Assembly: GCA_963930775.1 (NCBI GenBank)
Contig: OZ005700.1
Location: forward strand, 8,690,609 to 8,754,608
Direction: 5' to 3'
Source: Cliona cf. orientalis
Lineage: Eukaryota; Porifera; Demospongiae; Clionaida; Clionaidae
DNA: 64,000 nt
Position 1 is the first letter of the stretch. Each line of letters opens with the position of its first letter. The notes below the pieces were generated by a model. It did not search any database, was not told the origin of the DNA, and worked only from the letters and a program-made list of their open reading frames with translations. Of the stretch, positions 50,987 through 62,800 are shown piece after piece. The position numbers were made by a program, and so were the translations under genes.

Positions 50987-52152
50987 ATGAATGTTGTGAG
51001 ACTTGTGGCAGACACTGTCAGACGACAGACAGCAATATTCAGGCATGGTGTGTCCTAATACGCTGCTGAAAACTTGAAAGTGATTGTGTATCTTTTCAGC
51101 CTCCACTACAGCTCAGCCTCTGATTGCTGATCCAGAGACTGAGCCACATAAGTACCAAATCCAGCAGTTAGCCATCTACAACCTCTCTCCTGAAACAAGT
51201 GCAACAATTGATGAGAAAATCAATGGTATAGAGGAATTTCCTATCATAGATAGGCTATTGTGATGATATGACTTAAAAATTTACAATAATATGTGTTGGA
51301 TCCCAATTTATGCCCTTCTGCAGCAATAACAGCTATCGGACACCTCAGTTGGACAGGTAGCTCTGTATTAAATTATAGTAGAGCCTCAGCCCGTGTAAGG
51401 TTAGAACATGATTCAGCTATATAATATACTATTGAGTTGGCAGGAGGACCAAGTGCAGCGGAGTTCACTGGAAGAAATTACCTTCAAATCCTCATAGCAA
51501 TGCTAGTGAAAGAAAGTGAACCACATAAGTTGAGATTGGTGGGTGTAAATATTGTTATGATGTGAATAGTTGATGGCCATGCACTTTTAACAAATCTTAG
51601 CAAATTGTGAAATCCTTGAGTGAAATTTGTCATGGAAGTAGAAGTAACCAGGAGCTTTCCAGGTATATAATATTATATTATATCATATTATACATGCACT
51701 TGGGTGGGGGATAATATTATGTGCTGGATATGTTGTGCCTCTCCAGGAATCTCTCTGCTATTGATGTGATCATTAAATTCATGGCTGAAAATGAAGAAGA
51801 CCAAGAAAGAGTAATACGATGCATTACTATCTTAATACACTGATTCACTGGGTATCGATTTAATATTGATCTTTAATCAGAGGAGATGGTGTCTGCATTT
51901 GCTATTCTTTCTCCTCGTTGACAATGAACCAAACCAGGTCCAAGCTACTGACAACCCCACTCTTAAGGTATGCTGTCCATTGTTTGGAGAACAGGATTCA
52001 TATACATGTACATGTATAGCTATAGCCCAGAACTGATGATACATGATAATGTGTGCATGCAGGAGTGTATCCGGCTGGGGCTGGAGGACAGCTGGGAAGG
52101 ATGGGAGCAAAATGAGGCTCAAGAATTATTACTAATGCTTAAAATCACCTGA
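50987..52152 (+). CDS. Uncharacterised small all-helical protein
   Basis: Exons 50987-51047, 51100-51225, 51324-51356, 51444-51538, 51601-51662, 51747-51810, 51881-51967 and 52063-52152 join in frame to 205 residues. I do not recognise the family. The sequence is leucine- and isoleucine-rich with helical periodicity (AAEFTGRNYLQILIAMLVKE; LSAIDVIIKFMAENEEDQ; RRWCLHLLFFLLVDNEP; RLGLEDSWEGWEQNEA). An armadillo-like helical repeat is possible, but no repeat consensus is clear. The first two residues of exon 1 are uncertain because an in-frame Met also lies at 50864, inside the MGMT promoter. It converges with the sulfotransferase at 52270, and their 3' ends nearly overlap. Confidence 0.65.
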
Positions 52153-52269
52153 AGAAAACTTATTCGCAATGGGCTATATACTTACTAGCTCTTTTTATTG
52201 ACATCGACATAGTAGAAAAATAAAATCTTACTCTATAAGAATAATAATTATTATGTATTAACGAAATAG

Positions 52270-53127
52270 CTATTCTCCATAATAAAAAGTCAGACCAATT
52301 CCACTAAGACGCTCTTGACACACTTTATCCAGACGTTGAACATCCTCAGCCGAAAAGTGGGTTCTCCAGTCACCGATGGCTCCTTTGCGAAAGAAGGGAG
52401 GAGCGTGAGAAGCACGATCGCTCCAAGAATAATTCATTGTATCGTTGCTTTGCATCTTATCAAATGTTGTCTTCTCTGCAATAACTTTAATGACTTCCTG
52501 TGAGAGGTGAGAGTAGCCCATGAACGTGGCTATTTGGGTGATGGTGGTCACGGGATCTCGCTTTAGATCCTCAAATGTGATGAAAAGCACATTGTCGTCA
52601 TCCCTGTGAGCCCACCAGCTCAGAAGGTGGTCAAAATAGTCTCCAAACTCCACTTTACCAACCAAATAATACTCAAGAAATTCCTTCCACTCAATATTTG
52701 GGGCGTGATAAGCGCGGTAATGGTGGTAAAAGGATGTGGCAAGGTCCTTTGGATTTCTTGCGACGTAGATGTACTTGCAGGGTGTGGAGTTTGGCAGACC
52801 ACACGGCATTCTCTCGTAAGGCATGTGACTCTTAAAGGCTCTTGGAGGAGTCATGTCTTCAGCAGTGACAGGAGTATCTTCAGTACCAGTCTCTAGCCAA
52901 GGTACAGCATCGCTGATCTTCTTTCCATCGTCTTTGCCCCCGTTGTGGATGAGGTGAACTATGTACTGTGTCCATGTGGTACCTGCCTTGGGGTAGGTCA
53001 CTATCCAAACGTCATCATCACGAAGCGAGAGCTCCTTCAGCTTGTCTAGAGCTTCTTGCTTGACAATTTTAGGCACCACAAGTCCGTTGAGAACGTGCAT
53101 AGGATCCTGCAATTCCAAATTCGCCAT
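52270..53127 (-). CDS. Cytosolic sulfotransferase A (SULT1-like), intronless
   Basis: Transfers sulfate from PAPS to small hydroxyl or amine compounds. 285 residues in one exon, starting MANLELQDPM. The 5'-phosphosulfate loop is TYPKAGTTW. The catalytic His is in FKSHMPYERMP. The 3'-phosphate-binding block is YVARNPKDLATSFYHHYR, and the C-terminal PAPS signature is FRKGAIGDWR. All are intact, so it is probably active; the substrate is unknown. It lies head to head with copy B, 124 bases apart. It is the most divergent copy in its C-terminal half. Confidence 0.93.
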   Translation of the reverse strand: MANLELQDPMHVLNGLVVPKIVKQEALDKLKELSLRDDDVWIVTYPKAGTTWTQYIVHLIHNGGKDDGKKISDAVPWLETGTEDTPVTAEDMTPPRAFKSHMPYERMPCGLPNSTPCKYIYVARNPKDLATSFYHHYRAYHAPNIEWKEFLEYYLVGKVEFGDYFDHLLSWWAHRDDDNVLFITFEDLKRDPVTTITQIATFMGYSHLSQEVIKVIAEKTTFDKMQSNDTMNYSWSDRASHAPPFFRKGAIGDWRTHFSAEDVQRLDKVCQERLSGIGLTFYYGE

Positions 53128-53251
53128 CTTGACAAAATTAATTACCATCTGCAGCAGGAAATAATTTGCAATCAGCATGGCAATGATTATCACATAAGGA
53201 GGCGGATGCTGCTTGTGCATTTGCATGCAACAAGCCGAGTGACAGGACAAG

Positions 53252-54135
53252 ATGGCCGTGGCAACGAATTTGGAGTTGCATAGTAAAATGAAGGTTGTCA
53301 ACGGACTCGTGGTGCCGAAATTCGTCAAGCAGGAAGTTCTAGACAAGCTAAAGGAGCTCTCGCTTCGTGATGACGACGTTTGGATAGCGTCTACCCCAAG
53401 GCAGGTACCACATGGACACAGTACATAGTACACCTCATCTACAATGGCGGGAAAGACGATGGAAAGAAGATTATTGATGCCGTACCTTGGCTAGAGACTG
53501 GTAATCATAAAACTTCAATCACTGCTGAAGATATGACTCCTCCAAGAGCCTTTAAAAATCACATGCCTTACGAGAGAATGCCATGCGGTCTGCCAAGCAC
53601 CACTCCCTGCAAGTACATCTACGTCGCAAGAAATCCAAAGGACCTTGCCACATCATTTTACCACCATTACCGCGCTTTCCACACCCCAGACATAGAGAGG
53701 AAGGAATTTCTCGAGTATTTTTTGGCTGGCAAGGTCGAATTTGGAGACTATTTTGACTACGTTCTGAGCTGGTGGGCTCACAGGGACGATGACAATGTGC
53801 TGTTTATCATAATATTTGAGGACCTAAAGCGAGATCCTGAATCAATGATCGCCCGAATAGCCACCTTCATGGGCTACTCTCACCTCTCACAGGAGGTGAT
53901 AAAGATCATTGCAGAAAAGACTGCTTTTGACAAGATGCGAGAGAATGCTGCAGTGAATCACTCTTGGAATGATAGACGTGATCCTCGTGCTCCTCCCTTC
54001 TTGCGTCAGGGAGCTGTTGGTGATTGGAAGAATCAGTTTTCTGTTGAAGATTCTCAGCGCCTGGATAGAATCTATCAAGATCGCCTTAGTGGAATAGATC
54101 TTGAAAGCTATTTTGGAGAGTACTGTAGGCAATAA
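53252..54135 (+). pseudogene. Sulfotransferase B, frameshifted at the PAPS loop
   Basis: It starts in frame at 53252 like its neighbours and runs to VWIAST. It then loses frame near 53387-53400, where it is one base shorter than copies A, C and D. The downstream frame (from YPKAGTTWTQYIVHLIYNG) is open to the end and keeps the YVARNPKDLATSFYHH and RQGAVGDWKNQF blocks. It also has a three-base insertion giving FIIIFEDL. Either a young pseudogene or a one-base assembly error. Confidence 0.8.
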
Positions 54136-54344
54136 TTGTCATATCTGTAGATAACGGTAACTTAATTAGTTGTGGTACATGTGAGGATCATGATAATTAT
54201 TATAATATTATTATTGTTGATAAAGTACATTATACCATGGGAAGTGAGAATAACAGTCCACAATAATATAATACGTATATCCTTTCTAGTACAATGACAC
54301 ATCATGATAAACTTGGTGGCTTTATGCCCAGACACTTAACTATA

Positions 54345-54413
54345 GAACTTCCTACTTGACGATTTTAGGCAGCACAAGTCCGTTGAGAACGTGCATACTT
54401 CAAAGTTCGCCAT
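54345..54413 (-). pseudogene. Relic of a sulfotransferase 5' end
   Basis: The minus strand reads ATGCACGTTCTCAACGGACT and on through LPKIVK to an in-frame stop, matching the N-terminus of the intact copies (HVLNGLVVPKIVK) before all similarity ends. It lies head to head with copy C, as copy A does with copy B. Confidence 0.75.
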
Positions 54414-54520
54414 GTTGTCACACATGGCTTTGTTGAGCATTCCAGAGCAACACCGATATCGCCAGGGCTCCCTTCTAGCCAGCTTCAGAACCGCGGCCGG
54501 CCTGACAAGATCAGACAAAG

Positions 54521-55396
54521 ATGGCAAAGAATTTGGAGTTGCTTGGTAAAGTGCACGTTCTCAACGGACTTGTGGTGCCTAAAGTCGTCAAGCAGGAAGT
54601 TCTAGACAAGCTGAAGGAGCTCTCGCTTCGTGATGACGACGTTTGGATAGTGACCTACCCAAAGGCAGGTACCACATGGACACAGTACATAGTTCACCTC
54701 ATCCATAATGGCGGGAAAGACGATGGAAAGAAGATTATTGATGCTGTACCTTGGCTAGAGACTGGTACTGAAAGTACTCCTGTCACTGCTGAAGACATGA
54801 TTCCTCCAAGAGCCTTTAAGAGTCACATGCCTTACAAGAGGATGCCATGTGGTCTGCCAAATGCCACACCCTGCAAGTACATCTACGTCGCAAGAAATCC
54901 AAAGGACCTTGCCACATCATTTTACCACCAATATCGTGCTTTCCACACCCCAGACATTGAGTGGAAAGTATTTCTCGAGTATTTTCTGGCTGGAAAAGTT
55001 GCATTTGGAGACTATTTTGACCACGTTCTGAGCTGGTGGGCTCACAGGGATGACGACAATGTGCTGTTTATCACATTTGAGGACCTAAAGCGAGACCCTG
55101 AATCAATGGTCGCCCGAATAGCCACCTTCATGGGCTACTCTCACCTCTCACAGGAGGTGATAAGGACCATCGCAGAAAAGACCACTTTTGATAAGATGCG
55201 AGAAAATGAAACAGTGAACTACTCTTGGAGAGATTCTAGGCGTGACCCTCGGGCTCCTCCCTTCATGCGTCAGGGAGCTATTTATGACTGGAAAAATCAG
55301 TTTTCTGTTGAAGATTCTCAACACCTGGATAAAATTTATCATGATCGTCTTAGTGGAACAGATCTTGAAAGCTATTTTAGAGAGTACTGTAGATAG
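54521..55396 (+). CDS. Cytosolic sulfotransferase C, intronless
   Basis: 291 residues in one exon from MAKNLELLGKVHVLNG. Intact TYPKAGTTW loop, FKSHMPYKRMP, YVARNPKDLATSFYHQYR and RQGAIYDWKNQF. The last block has Tyr where the family normally has Gly (GDWK), a possible weakening of PAPS binding. Very similar to copies B and D, indicating recent duplication. Confidence 0.93.
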   Translation: MAKNLELLGKVHVLNGLVVPKVVKQEVLDKLKELSLRDDDVWIVTYPKAGTTWTQYIVHLIHNGGKDDGKKIIDAVPWLETGTESTPVTAEDMIPPRAFKSHMPYKRMPCGLPNATPCKYIYVARNPKDLATSFYHQYRAFHTPDIEWKVFLEYFLAGKVAFGDYFDHVLSWWAHRDDDNVLFITFEDLKRDPESMVARIATFMGYSHLSQEVIRTIAEKTTFDKMRENETVNYSWRDSRRDPRAPPFMRQGAIYDWKNQFSVEDSQHLDKIYHDRLSGTDLESYFREYCR

Positions 55397-55414
55397 TAGT
55401 AAATGTCATATCTG

Positions 55415-55476
55415 TATAAAATCTATCAAGATCGTTTTAGTGGAACTGATCTTGATGGCTATTACTGTAGGTAATA
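55415..55476 (+). pseudogene. Duplicated 3' tail of sulfotransferase C
   Basis: A second copy of the last coding codons (KIYQDRFSGTDLDGYYCR) and of the following ATGTCATATCTGTA UTR motif directly follows copy C. A small tandem duplication. Confidence 0.8.
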
Positions 55477-55837
55477 AATGTCATATCTGTAGATAATAGT
55501 AAAATGAATTACATTTGGTACATATGCAGGATCATGCACTAGACTATTATGGGAAATGAGGAATAATCTGCAATAATAATAATACTATATACGCATGCAC
55601 ACGTGCTCATTGTACTGCCCTTAATGATAATGGTAACTATGACAATGCCAAGCTTTCTAGTAATTACCTCATAGATTACGTCATCATTATCTAATAACTG
55701 CAGAAAAGTATATAAAATTAATAATTGCTATATACTGGGGATGTAATATTATTATAATGTGACTGTATATTATCCTATTCTGGTACGATGGGACTTTATG
55801 TCCAGATACTTAAAGTTTAACATGGTAGCCTATCTAT
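55477..55837. other. Spacer between sulfotransferases C and D
   Basis: AT-rich, holds two convergent 3' UTRs; no gene seen. Confidence 0.5.
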
Positions 55838-56716
55838 TCAGTCAAAACAAAATTCTAGTCCAGTTCCACTAAGACGATCTTGATAGATTTTATCCAGACG
55901 TTGAGAATCTTCAACAGAAAACTGATTCTTCCAGTCACCAACAGCTCCCTGACGCATGAAGGGAGTGGCTTTGGGATCACTTTCCCCTTTTGAACTCTTC
56001 CATGAATAGTTCACTGCAGCATTCTCTCGCATCTTATCAAAAGCGGTCTTTTCTGCAATGATCTTTATCACCTCCTGCGAGAGGTGAGAGTAGCCCATGA
56101 AGGTGGCTATTCGGGCGACCATTGATTCAGGATCTCGCTTTAGGTCCTCAAACGTGATAAACAGCACATTGTTGTCATCCCTGTGAGCCCACCAGCTCAG
56201 AATGTGGTCAAAATAGTCTCCAAATTCGACCTTACCAACCAAAAAATATTCAAAGAATTCTTTCCACTCTATTCCTGTGACATGGGTCCTGTGGTAATGG
56301 TGGTAAAATGATGTGGCAAGGTCCTTTGGATTTCTTGCGACGTAGATGTACTTGCAGGGTGTGGAATTTGGCAGACCACACGGCATTCTCTCGTAAGGCA
56401 TGTGACTCTTAAAGGCTCTCGGAGGAGTCATGTCTTCAGCAGAGAATGAAATATCACGATTTCCACCAGTTTCTATCCATGGCACTGCATCGCTGATCTT
56501 CTTTCCATCGTCTTTCCCGCCATTGTGGATGAGGTGAACTATGTACTGTGTCCATGTGGTACCTGCTTTGGGGTAGGTCACTATCCAAACGTCGTCATCA
56601 CGAAGCGAGAGCTCCTTCAGCTTGTCTAGAACATCTTGCTTGACGAATTTAGGCACCACAAGTCCGTTGAGAACGTGCATAGAATCATGCAATTCCATGA
56701 ATTCCAAGCTAGCCAT
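55838..56716 (-). CDS. Cytosolic sulfotransferase D, intronless
   Basis: 292 residues in one exon from MASLEFMELHDSMHVLNG; an in-frame Met nine residues upstream is also possible. TYPKAGTTW, FKSHMPYERMP, YVARNPKDLATSFYHHYH and RQGAVGDWKNQF are intact. It differs from the others by ETGGNRDIS in the loop before the catalytic His and by SSKGESDPKATPF in the C-terminal loop, both regions that shape substrate choice in SULTs. The start lies only about 150 bases from the stop of the HELZ2-like gene on the same strand. Confidence 0.93.
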   Translation of the reverse strand: MASLEFMELHDSMHVLNGLVVPKFVKQDVLDKLKELSLRDDDVWIVTYPKAGTTWTQYIVHLIHNGGKDDGKKISDAVPWIETGGNRDISFSAEDMTPPRAFKSHMPYERMPCGLPNSTPCKYIYVARNPKDLATSFYHHYHRTHVTGIEWKEFFEYFLVGKVEFGDYFDHILSWWAHRDDNNVLFITFEDLKRDPESMVARIATFMGYSHLSQEVIKIIAEKTAFDKMRENAAVNYSWKSSKGESDPKATPFMRQGAVGDWKNQFSVEDSQRLDKIYQDRLSGTGLEFCFD

Positions 56717-56865
56717 TACGTTGCTTACTGAGCCGGCTTGCAAGTTCTAGCCACGCCCCCTACCCGTGATGCAGTGCACAATTATACGCATGCGCATAAC
56801 AAGCGATAATTATGAGTACATTAATACTACTGTTAATAGGTATAGATCTACTTTAACTAGGTTGT

Positions 56866-59800
56866 TCATGGAAAATTCTTGCCACTCACAATGCAACCAT
56901 TATCTCTATAGTGCTTAATAAGCCTACTCCAAACATCACTGTAGGAAAGCAAAGCCCTGTTACCTGCAAGGTATTGGTTTTGATGATTATGTAAATGAGT
57001 CAGTGAGTTCTATTATTTCTTACCTACAATCACCAGCCCATACTTGCAACGTGTGATTCCAACACAAATTTGATGTGAATTTCGCACAAAACCAAGGTTT
57101 TTCAATAACCATCCTATATCTGCATTCTTCTTTTCCTCACCACCGCCTTCACCACCAAGCCAGAGTTCGTGCAGTGGCTTGGAACGAACGGTTGAAAGCA
57201 ACACTATCCCATATTCACTGCCTATAATACCAAAATCAATACCTATCATGAATAGTAATAGGATAAAGTATGACATTGTACATTACCTTGACTTTCAGTT
57301 ACAGTTCTAACGTGCACACTGGAAAGTTTAGGATCTTTCCTTAATAGGCACTTTTTTATTTCGTCCTTCTGTGCTGAGTATGGAGTAAGAGCCGCAATTT
57401 GGTTCGGTGCCACATGGTGGTGCATCATCAACTCAAATGCTATATCTGCCTACAGGGTGAAATAAACAATAAAGGTATATAATACTAATCTTCATCACAT
57501 GGCACTGCATTTTATTTTACAATTTTTCTTGCTTCATCCTTGTTAAATTTCGACTCCAAGCCAACTTTTGTCTTTCCTCTTTGTCCAGTGTGCTCTCCAC
57601 CTTCTCTCCCAACTAGATCAACAAAAACTAGTGGCATGTTCTCACCTTGAGGCCAAAAGCTGCGGAGATGTGCTTCACGAACTTTTGTCCTGCTAGGAAT
57701 TAGTGTACAATCTGTTTTAAGTTTACCCTTATAGAATTCTCTGGAGGGAAATTTGCATAATTCTGGGTGCTACAAAACAGATCATGATAATCATACAGCT
57801 ATGTGATTATTCATAATAGTAACTGACCATTCTATACTGTAGTTCCAACATGTGTGGCTCTTGAATTTGGACATACTTCTCAGCAGACACATAACGTTCA
57901 AACAGTGATGTACCCAGACCCTTTACCTCAGCATTATGATTTTTAATGACTGGCCTCAGCTGCTTGTGATCTCCAATGAGAATAACATGCTCTGCTCTCT
58001 GAATAGGCACCATACATTCAGGCTCAGTGGCCATACCACACTCATCCACGATACAATAAACTGGTTTGAGTGTGGTTCTGATGCGCTTGCTAGATGCTTC
58101 ATTGCAGGTGCATAAAACGATGTCTACATTACCCCTCAAAATTGATCTCTCAGTTCCTGTCAGTATGCGATAGTACTCCTGCCGTTTAGCTTGACTTGGG
58201 ATTTTTCCTTTTCTGTTCAACTGCAAAAATTCGCTATCTAATTCAGTGATCCTGTGGTTTGCCTTTCGTACAAGCTCATGTAGAGCAAACGGCTCATGAT
58301 GAAGTTCACACTTGCTGTCATTGCCACTGCCATACTTCCGAAAGACCTGCTCATGCAATTTAGGACCAGGGTATTTCTCTTGTTCTATGGTCTTGCTGAA
58401 TACTCGGAGAATTTTAAGTTCATCTTTGACCGGAATACCATGCTGTATGAGGATATCTATATACAATTTAATTATTTAGGTTCATAGCCACTTCAGAAAT
58501 AAAATATCTTACTTAGCACTACATTGACTGCTTGGTTAGATGGTCCACAGTACATCACACAGGGCTTCAGCTCTTCCACAACAACACCATTCGCTGCTGG
58601 ACGAAGGGATGAGGTAGAGGAACGTGAATGCTCCTTACGTAGTTTTTTGGCCAACATATAGGCCATGTGAGCACCAGTAATGCTCTTTCCGGTTCCTGCA
58701 ATAAATATTATAGGAATGTTAATAAAAATAGATGTAGTATTTATTAGCACCTACCAGGTGGACCTTGAATAAGAGTAAAAGAATTGCTACAGGCTATGTT
58801 AAGAGCATCCTTTTGATATTTATTCAACTTCCTTCGTCCACCACGACCTTGAATTCGCTTTTGGAACGGCCAAAGTGAATTAGCTATAGATATTTCTTCC
58901 GCTGTGAGAAATCCAAGATCTTGGATACGTGGTGAGCCTGTATACATAGAGGATCAAGTAAAACTTCCATAGCTTTGTAAAATCGTCAAAATAAATATAG
59001 TCATACAGTTTAGATTTGCAGTCTTAGCTTTTCCCAAGGCAATTTGTTTAGCAAGTGGGGAAATATTCTCTTCCAGTCTCAAGTCATGCAAGCAACTGTA
59101 AATCCTCCTATTAGTTAATAACAATAACGTAAATGTGTAATAATTATGAAAGCAATTGTAGGCTAGGGTACCTGAATGGAAGGGTCAGTGGAAGTAATTG
59201 TATTTCACACTTCAAAGTGACTCCTGCAGTAGGAGGTTGAATTAGCAATTTTGCTATCTCTGGGCTAATACTATTTGATGATGGACCCACAAACTTCAGA
59301 TAGAACGTTGCATTTTCAATGTTGCTGGTACGCTCTGCAGTTTTTCTTTCAGCATGATGGATTACCATGTGGAAAACAAAACCAAACTTTCTTTCTTCTT
59401 GTTCAACATCATAGCGCACACAAAGTAAGTCACCGATATCAAATTTGAAAAATTCATAGGACATTTTCAAGAAATCTGTAGGAAGCTTCATGATAACTCC
59501 TCCATCCTTTTTACCAGGTGGGACATTCAACTTATATAAGACATGGCCAAAGGAATCACATTCATAGTTAAGTTTGGGCCAAGTTAAGGCAACATCCTTC
59601 ACAATGAGCAATTCACTTTCAGAGAGACTTTCAGATGCAGCTTCAGATAAAAGAACTTGCTCCCAACACCTAAAATAATCCCCGATTGAGGGATACTGCC
59701 TTTTGGAGGCATCCTCCACCAACTTATCGGCAAAGCATTCTGCTGTATTGCTATTGTGTTGGATGCATATCCTCAACTCAGGTCCAACTTCAACGAGCTG

Positions 59801-62800
59801 AAGGCTGGGAGAGAGAATCGAATTGCGAGTTGAAGTTGTCATTTGTACTTGAAATATTTCACTTGTTTGGATAGGCCTGGAAAGCTTGTAGATCAAAAGG
59901 GGAGAGGAGGAACTGGTTACTGAAGGAAGATCGCTAATTCCTGACTGGTGAAAGGTAAATGTTTTCAAAAGGATCTCTGCTAAGCGTTTTTGATCCTGAT
60001 ATTCCGAGAGATCAAGCTTACAAACACTTTGGAGCTCAGTCCATACGGCTTGAGGCATGCCATGAGTGTATGGAATAACACTTAGTGCAATCTTGTGCTC
60101 AACTAGATTGGAATGTTCACTAAGGATATTTCCTTCAGGAACAAAGAGACTAATGTTAGCACATCTTTTCTGGCCGTGACCATCATCATTACTGGCTGAT
60201 GTTATAAATTGATGATTCAAAAAGAAATCTCTTGCAGTACCCTTGAAATATGCTACTTTCACTTGCCATATAACAGACTCTGTAATGGAAATATCAGAAG
60301 ATAGTTTGTTGGATGGTTCTGGTGACATCTCTCGTCCTTGAACAGAAGGGATTGATAGAGCATTCAAGTGCTTTAAAGCAATTACTCTCTCTCGGGCATA
60401 CAATACCTTGAGGTGAGGGTCAGCAAATGTAAGTTCAATTTCTGCATCTTCTGTGATTCGCTGAACAAAACTGACATAATCTTGGCTTACACTTTCAAGA
60501 CTTGAGGCCAGATCCAGCCTTTTGACTTCTCGATCATACTTATTGGAGTTTTTTTACTGCTTTCTTTACCTGTTCACACATCTCAACTAGTTCCTTTTTG
60601 TGGTAAGGGCACGCTCTTCTGTTGATTGCAGCATGAAGAAGGCGCTGTACAACTATGTCAATGTAACGCCGAATAGGTGAGGTGGAGTGGGTGTATTGAG
60701 CACATTGCAGAGTATCGTGCCAGTACTCTCTGATGCCTGAGTCACTCACAATGTAGTCGGTTCTGCAAGCCTTCCTGCTTTGACGCAAACCAACAGTGGC
60801 CACACCTATCTGTGGGTGCAAGTGCTCAAATTGAACATAGTGTAATGCATTTCTGCACAACTTTTTGTAAAGATAATCCTTAATTTCTGCACACATACTC
60901 CGTAGAATTTGAATCTGATCAACAGGCTCTTGGCCTGGAAGGATATACCTCCTTAGACCGAGAGATAGTGCCATTGCTGGTCCATGGTTCTTCCTAAGGT
61001 TTATAAGTTCACTATCCGGTGGTTTAGGCTGTACTCTTAAGATGGTCTGCTCAGGGAAGGTCTTCAAGAGTTTAAGGGCTACATGACTATTTGCCCAAAT
61101 CATTAGCTCTTCGATAAGATAATGAGCTTCTGGACACTTTTGTTTCTCTGGTTCATCAAGTGTGAAGCTATATGCAGCATCCTTGCCTAATCTATTTTGT
61201 CGGATGAATAAGGCAATTTTCCACAGACATGCAAGCTGATCTTCAATGTTTTCATGAACTGCATTATAGCAAGCAATCTTAGTTTGAAGTGAATGACTGG
61301 GCTCCTTAAATAGAATTTGCTGTGCCTCCTCATAAGTTAATCCCAATGCACTGTTTACTGTGGATTCCTTAAACATTATGCTGTCTGGAACCTCCTCTAC
61401 CTCTCCGCTTTTGTTGATTAAGTATCGACCAACAACTGAAAGGGTGTTTCTTGACTCACCTTCTGTGATGCTGAGTTTAGTTTGAACCATTTCTTCAGGA
61501 AGCATGCTACTAATACATTGATCTGCGGACCGATAACTAGAGCACCCTCTATTACGTGCTTCCTCGTCAAGCTCACTGTCCTTAGGAATGTGAGACTGAA
61601 CGTCTATAATGTGCACACCTATCTCATACTCGACTCCCTTTCCTGCTGAAGAATTTAATCTGCAAGTAAGTGCATCATCATGATCAGCAGAACCTTCAGG
61701 ATCGATGGTGAAGGCACCTCTGAATTGGTATCGAGTGATAAAATGACCCTCTTCAGCCATTTGTATCTGTGGGACACTTTTTACCGAGCAAGCACCTAGG
61801 GGAATATTATTGCTAATCCTCAGTGCAAGCTCACCTGTGTAGCTGGAGTGACCAGGTGGTAGGGCTGCAATGATAATACCCAAGGGATATGGGTATTTCT
61901 TTTGCCAGCCCAAAAATTTAACCACAAAGAGCATTTTGGCAGCCACCTCAAGTGGAATAAAATCGCTAACCTTAGGAGTACTATTAATCGATTTGGGGTC
62001 AAAGCACACTACACCCTTACACGTATGAATCAATAGCATTGGAAGATTTGCAAACTTGGGATAGCGATGGTCAAGTGGGAAGAATAAAATTGGATTCTTT
62101 GGATCTACTCGGCAAGGAAAGGAAGCACCAAAATAAGTGCTTGAAAGAGCATCTTCTGTTTCTTCATCAAAAAGCACACGTTTGCGTATAGTATCAACCT
62201 TTACGATACCCTCATGGAATGTACCCCGGCGGCCTGAGACACTGGAGCTACTTAATTTGATAGGCTCTTCCTTGGAATCAAGTGGATTTGCAACAGCTTC
62301 ACGGAAATTCTTACAGTCCAGCTTACACCATAAAATTCCGGATTCAGTTTGTGCTTCTGAGTCCTCTAGTACCCACGAAATATCACCTGAGGGGCTCTGG
62401 ATAAGCTTTGTTGCCAGCTTATACTCCTGTCTCTTGTTCAGATCATCAATATACCGCTCCATAATGAGATCAATCGCATTATAATCAAGCTCTTCATCTT
62501 CAAGTTGTTGAATGCTCCCACTTAAAAGGACCTTTTCACATATTAGACCAATGATTCTTGGCAGGCTCTGTGCACTGAGCATTGAAACGTTGGCAGGAGG
62601 AATGAAGGACTGGCATTGAACACAACGACGAATATACTCTGTCCAACAGTTAATTCTGTAGTGGGAGCCCATATGAAGGAGAAAGAATGGATTTCCAGCA
62701 ACGAAGATGAGGGACTGAGCTCGAGTGATAACTGTATTGAATACATACTCATTGCATATACTTTTGATACGATCAGCAGGTGCCCCATGTGCATCGGTTG

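Noticed and set aside
60528-60572. A 13-base intron (GTAAAGAAAGCAG) repairing the HELZ2-like frame
   Set aside because: Far below any spliceosomal minimum, and removing it leaves an immediate TAA.
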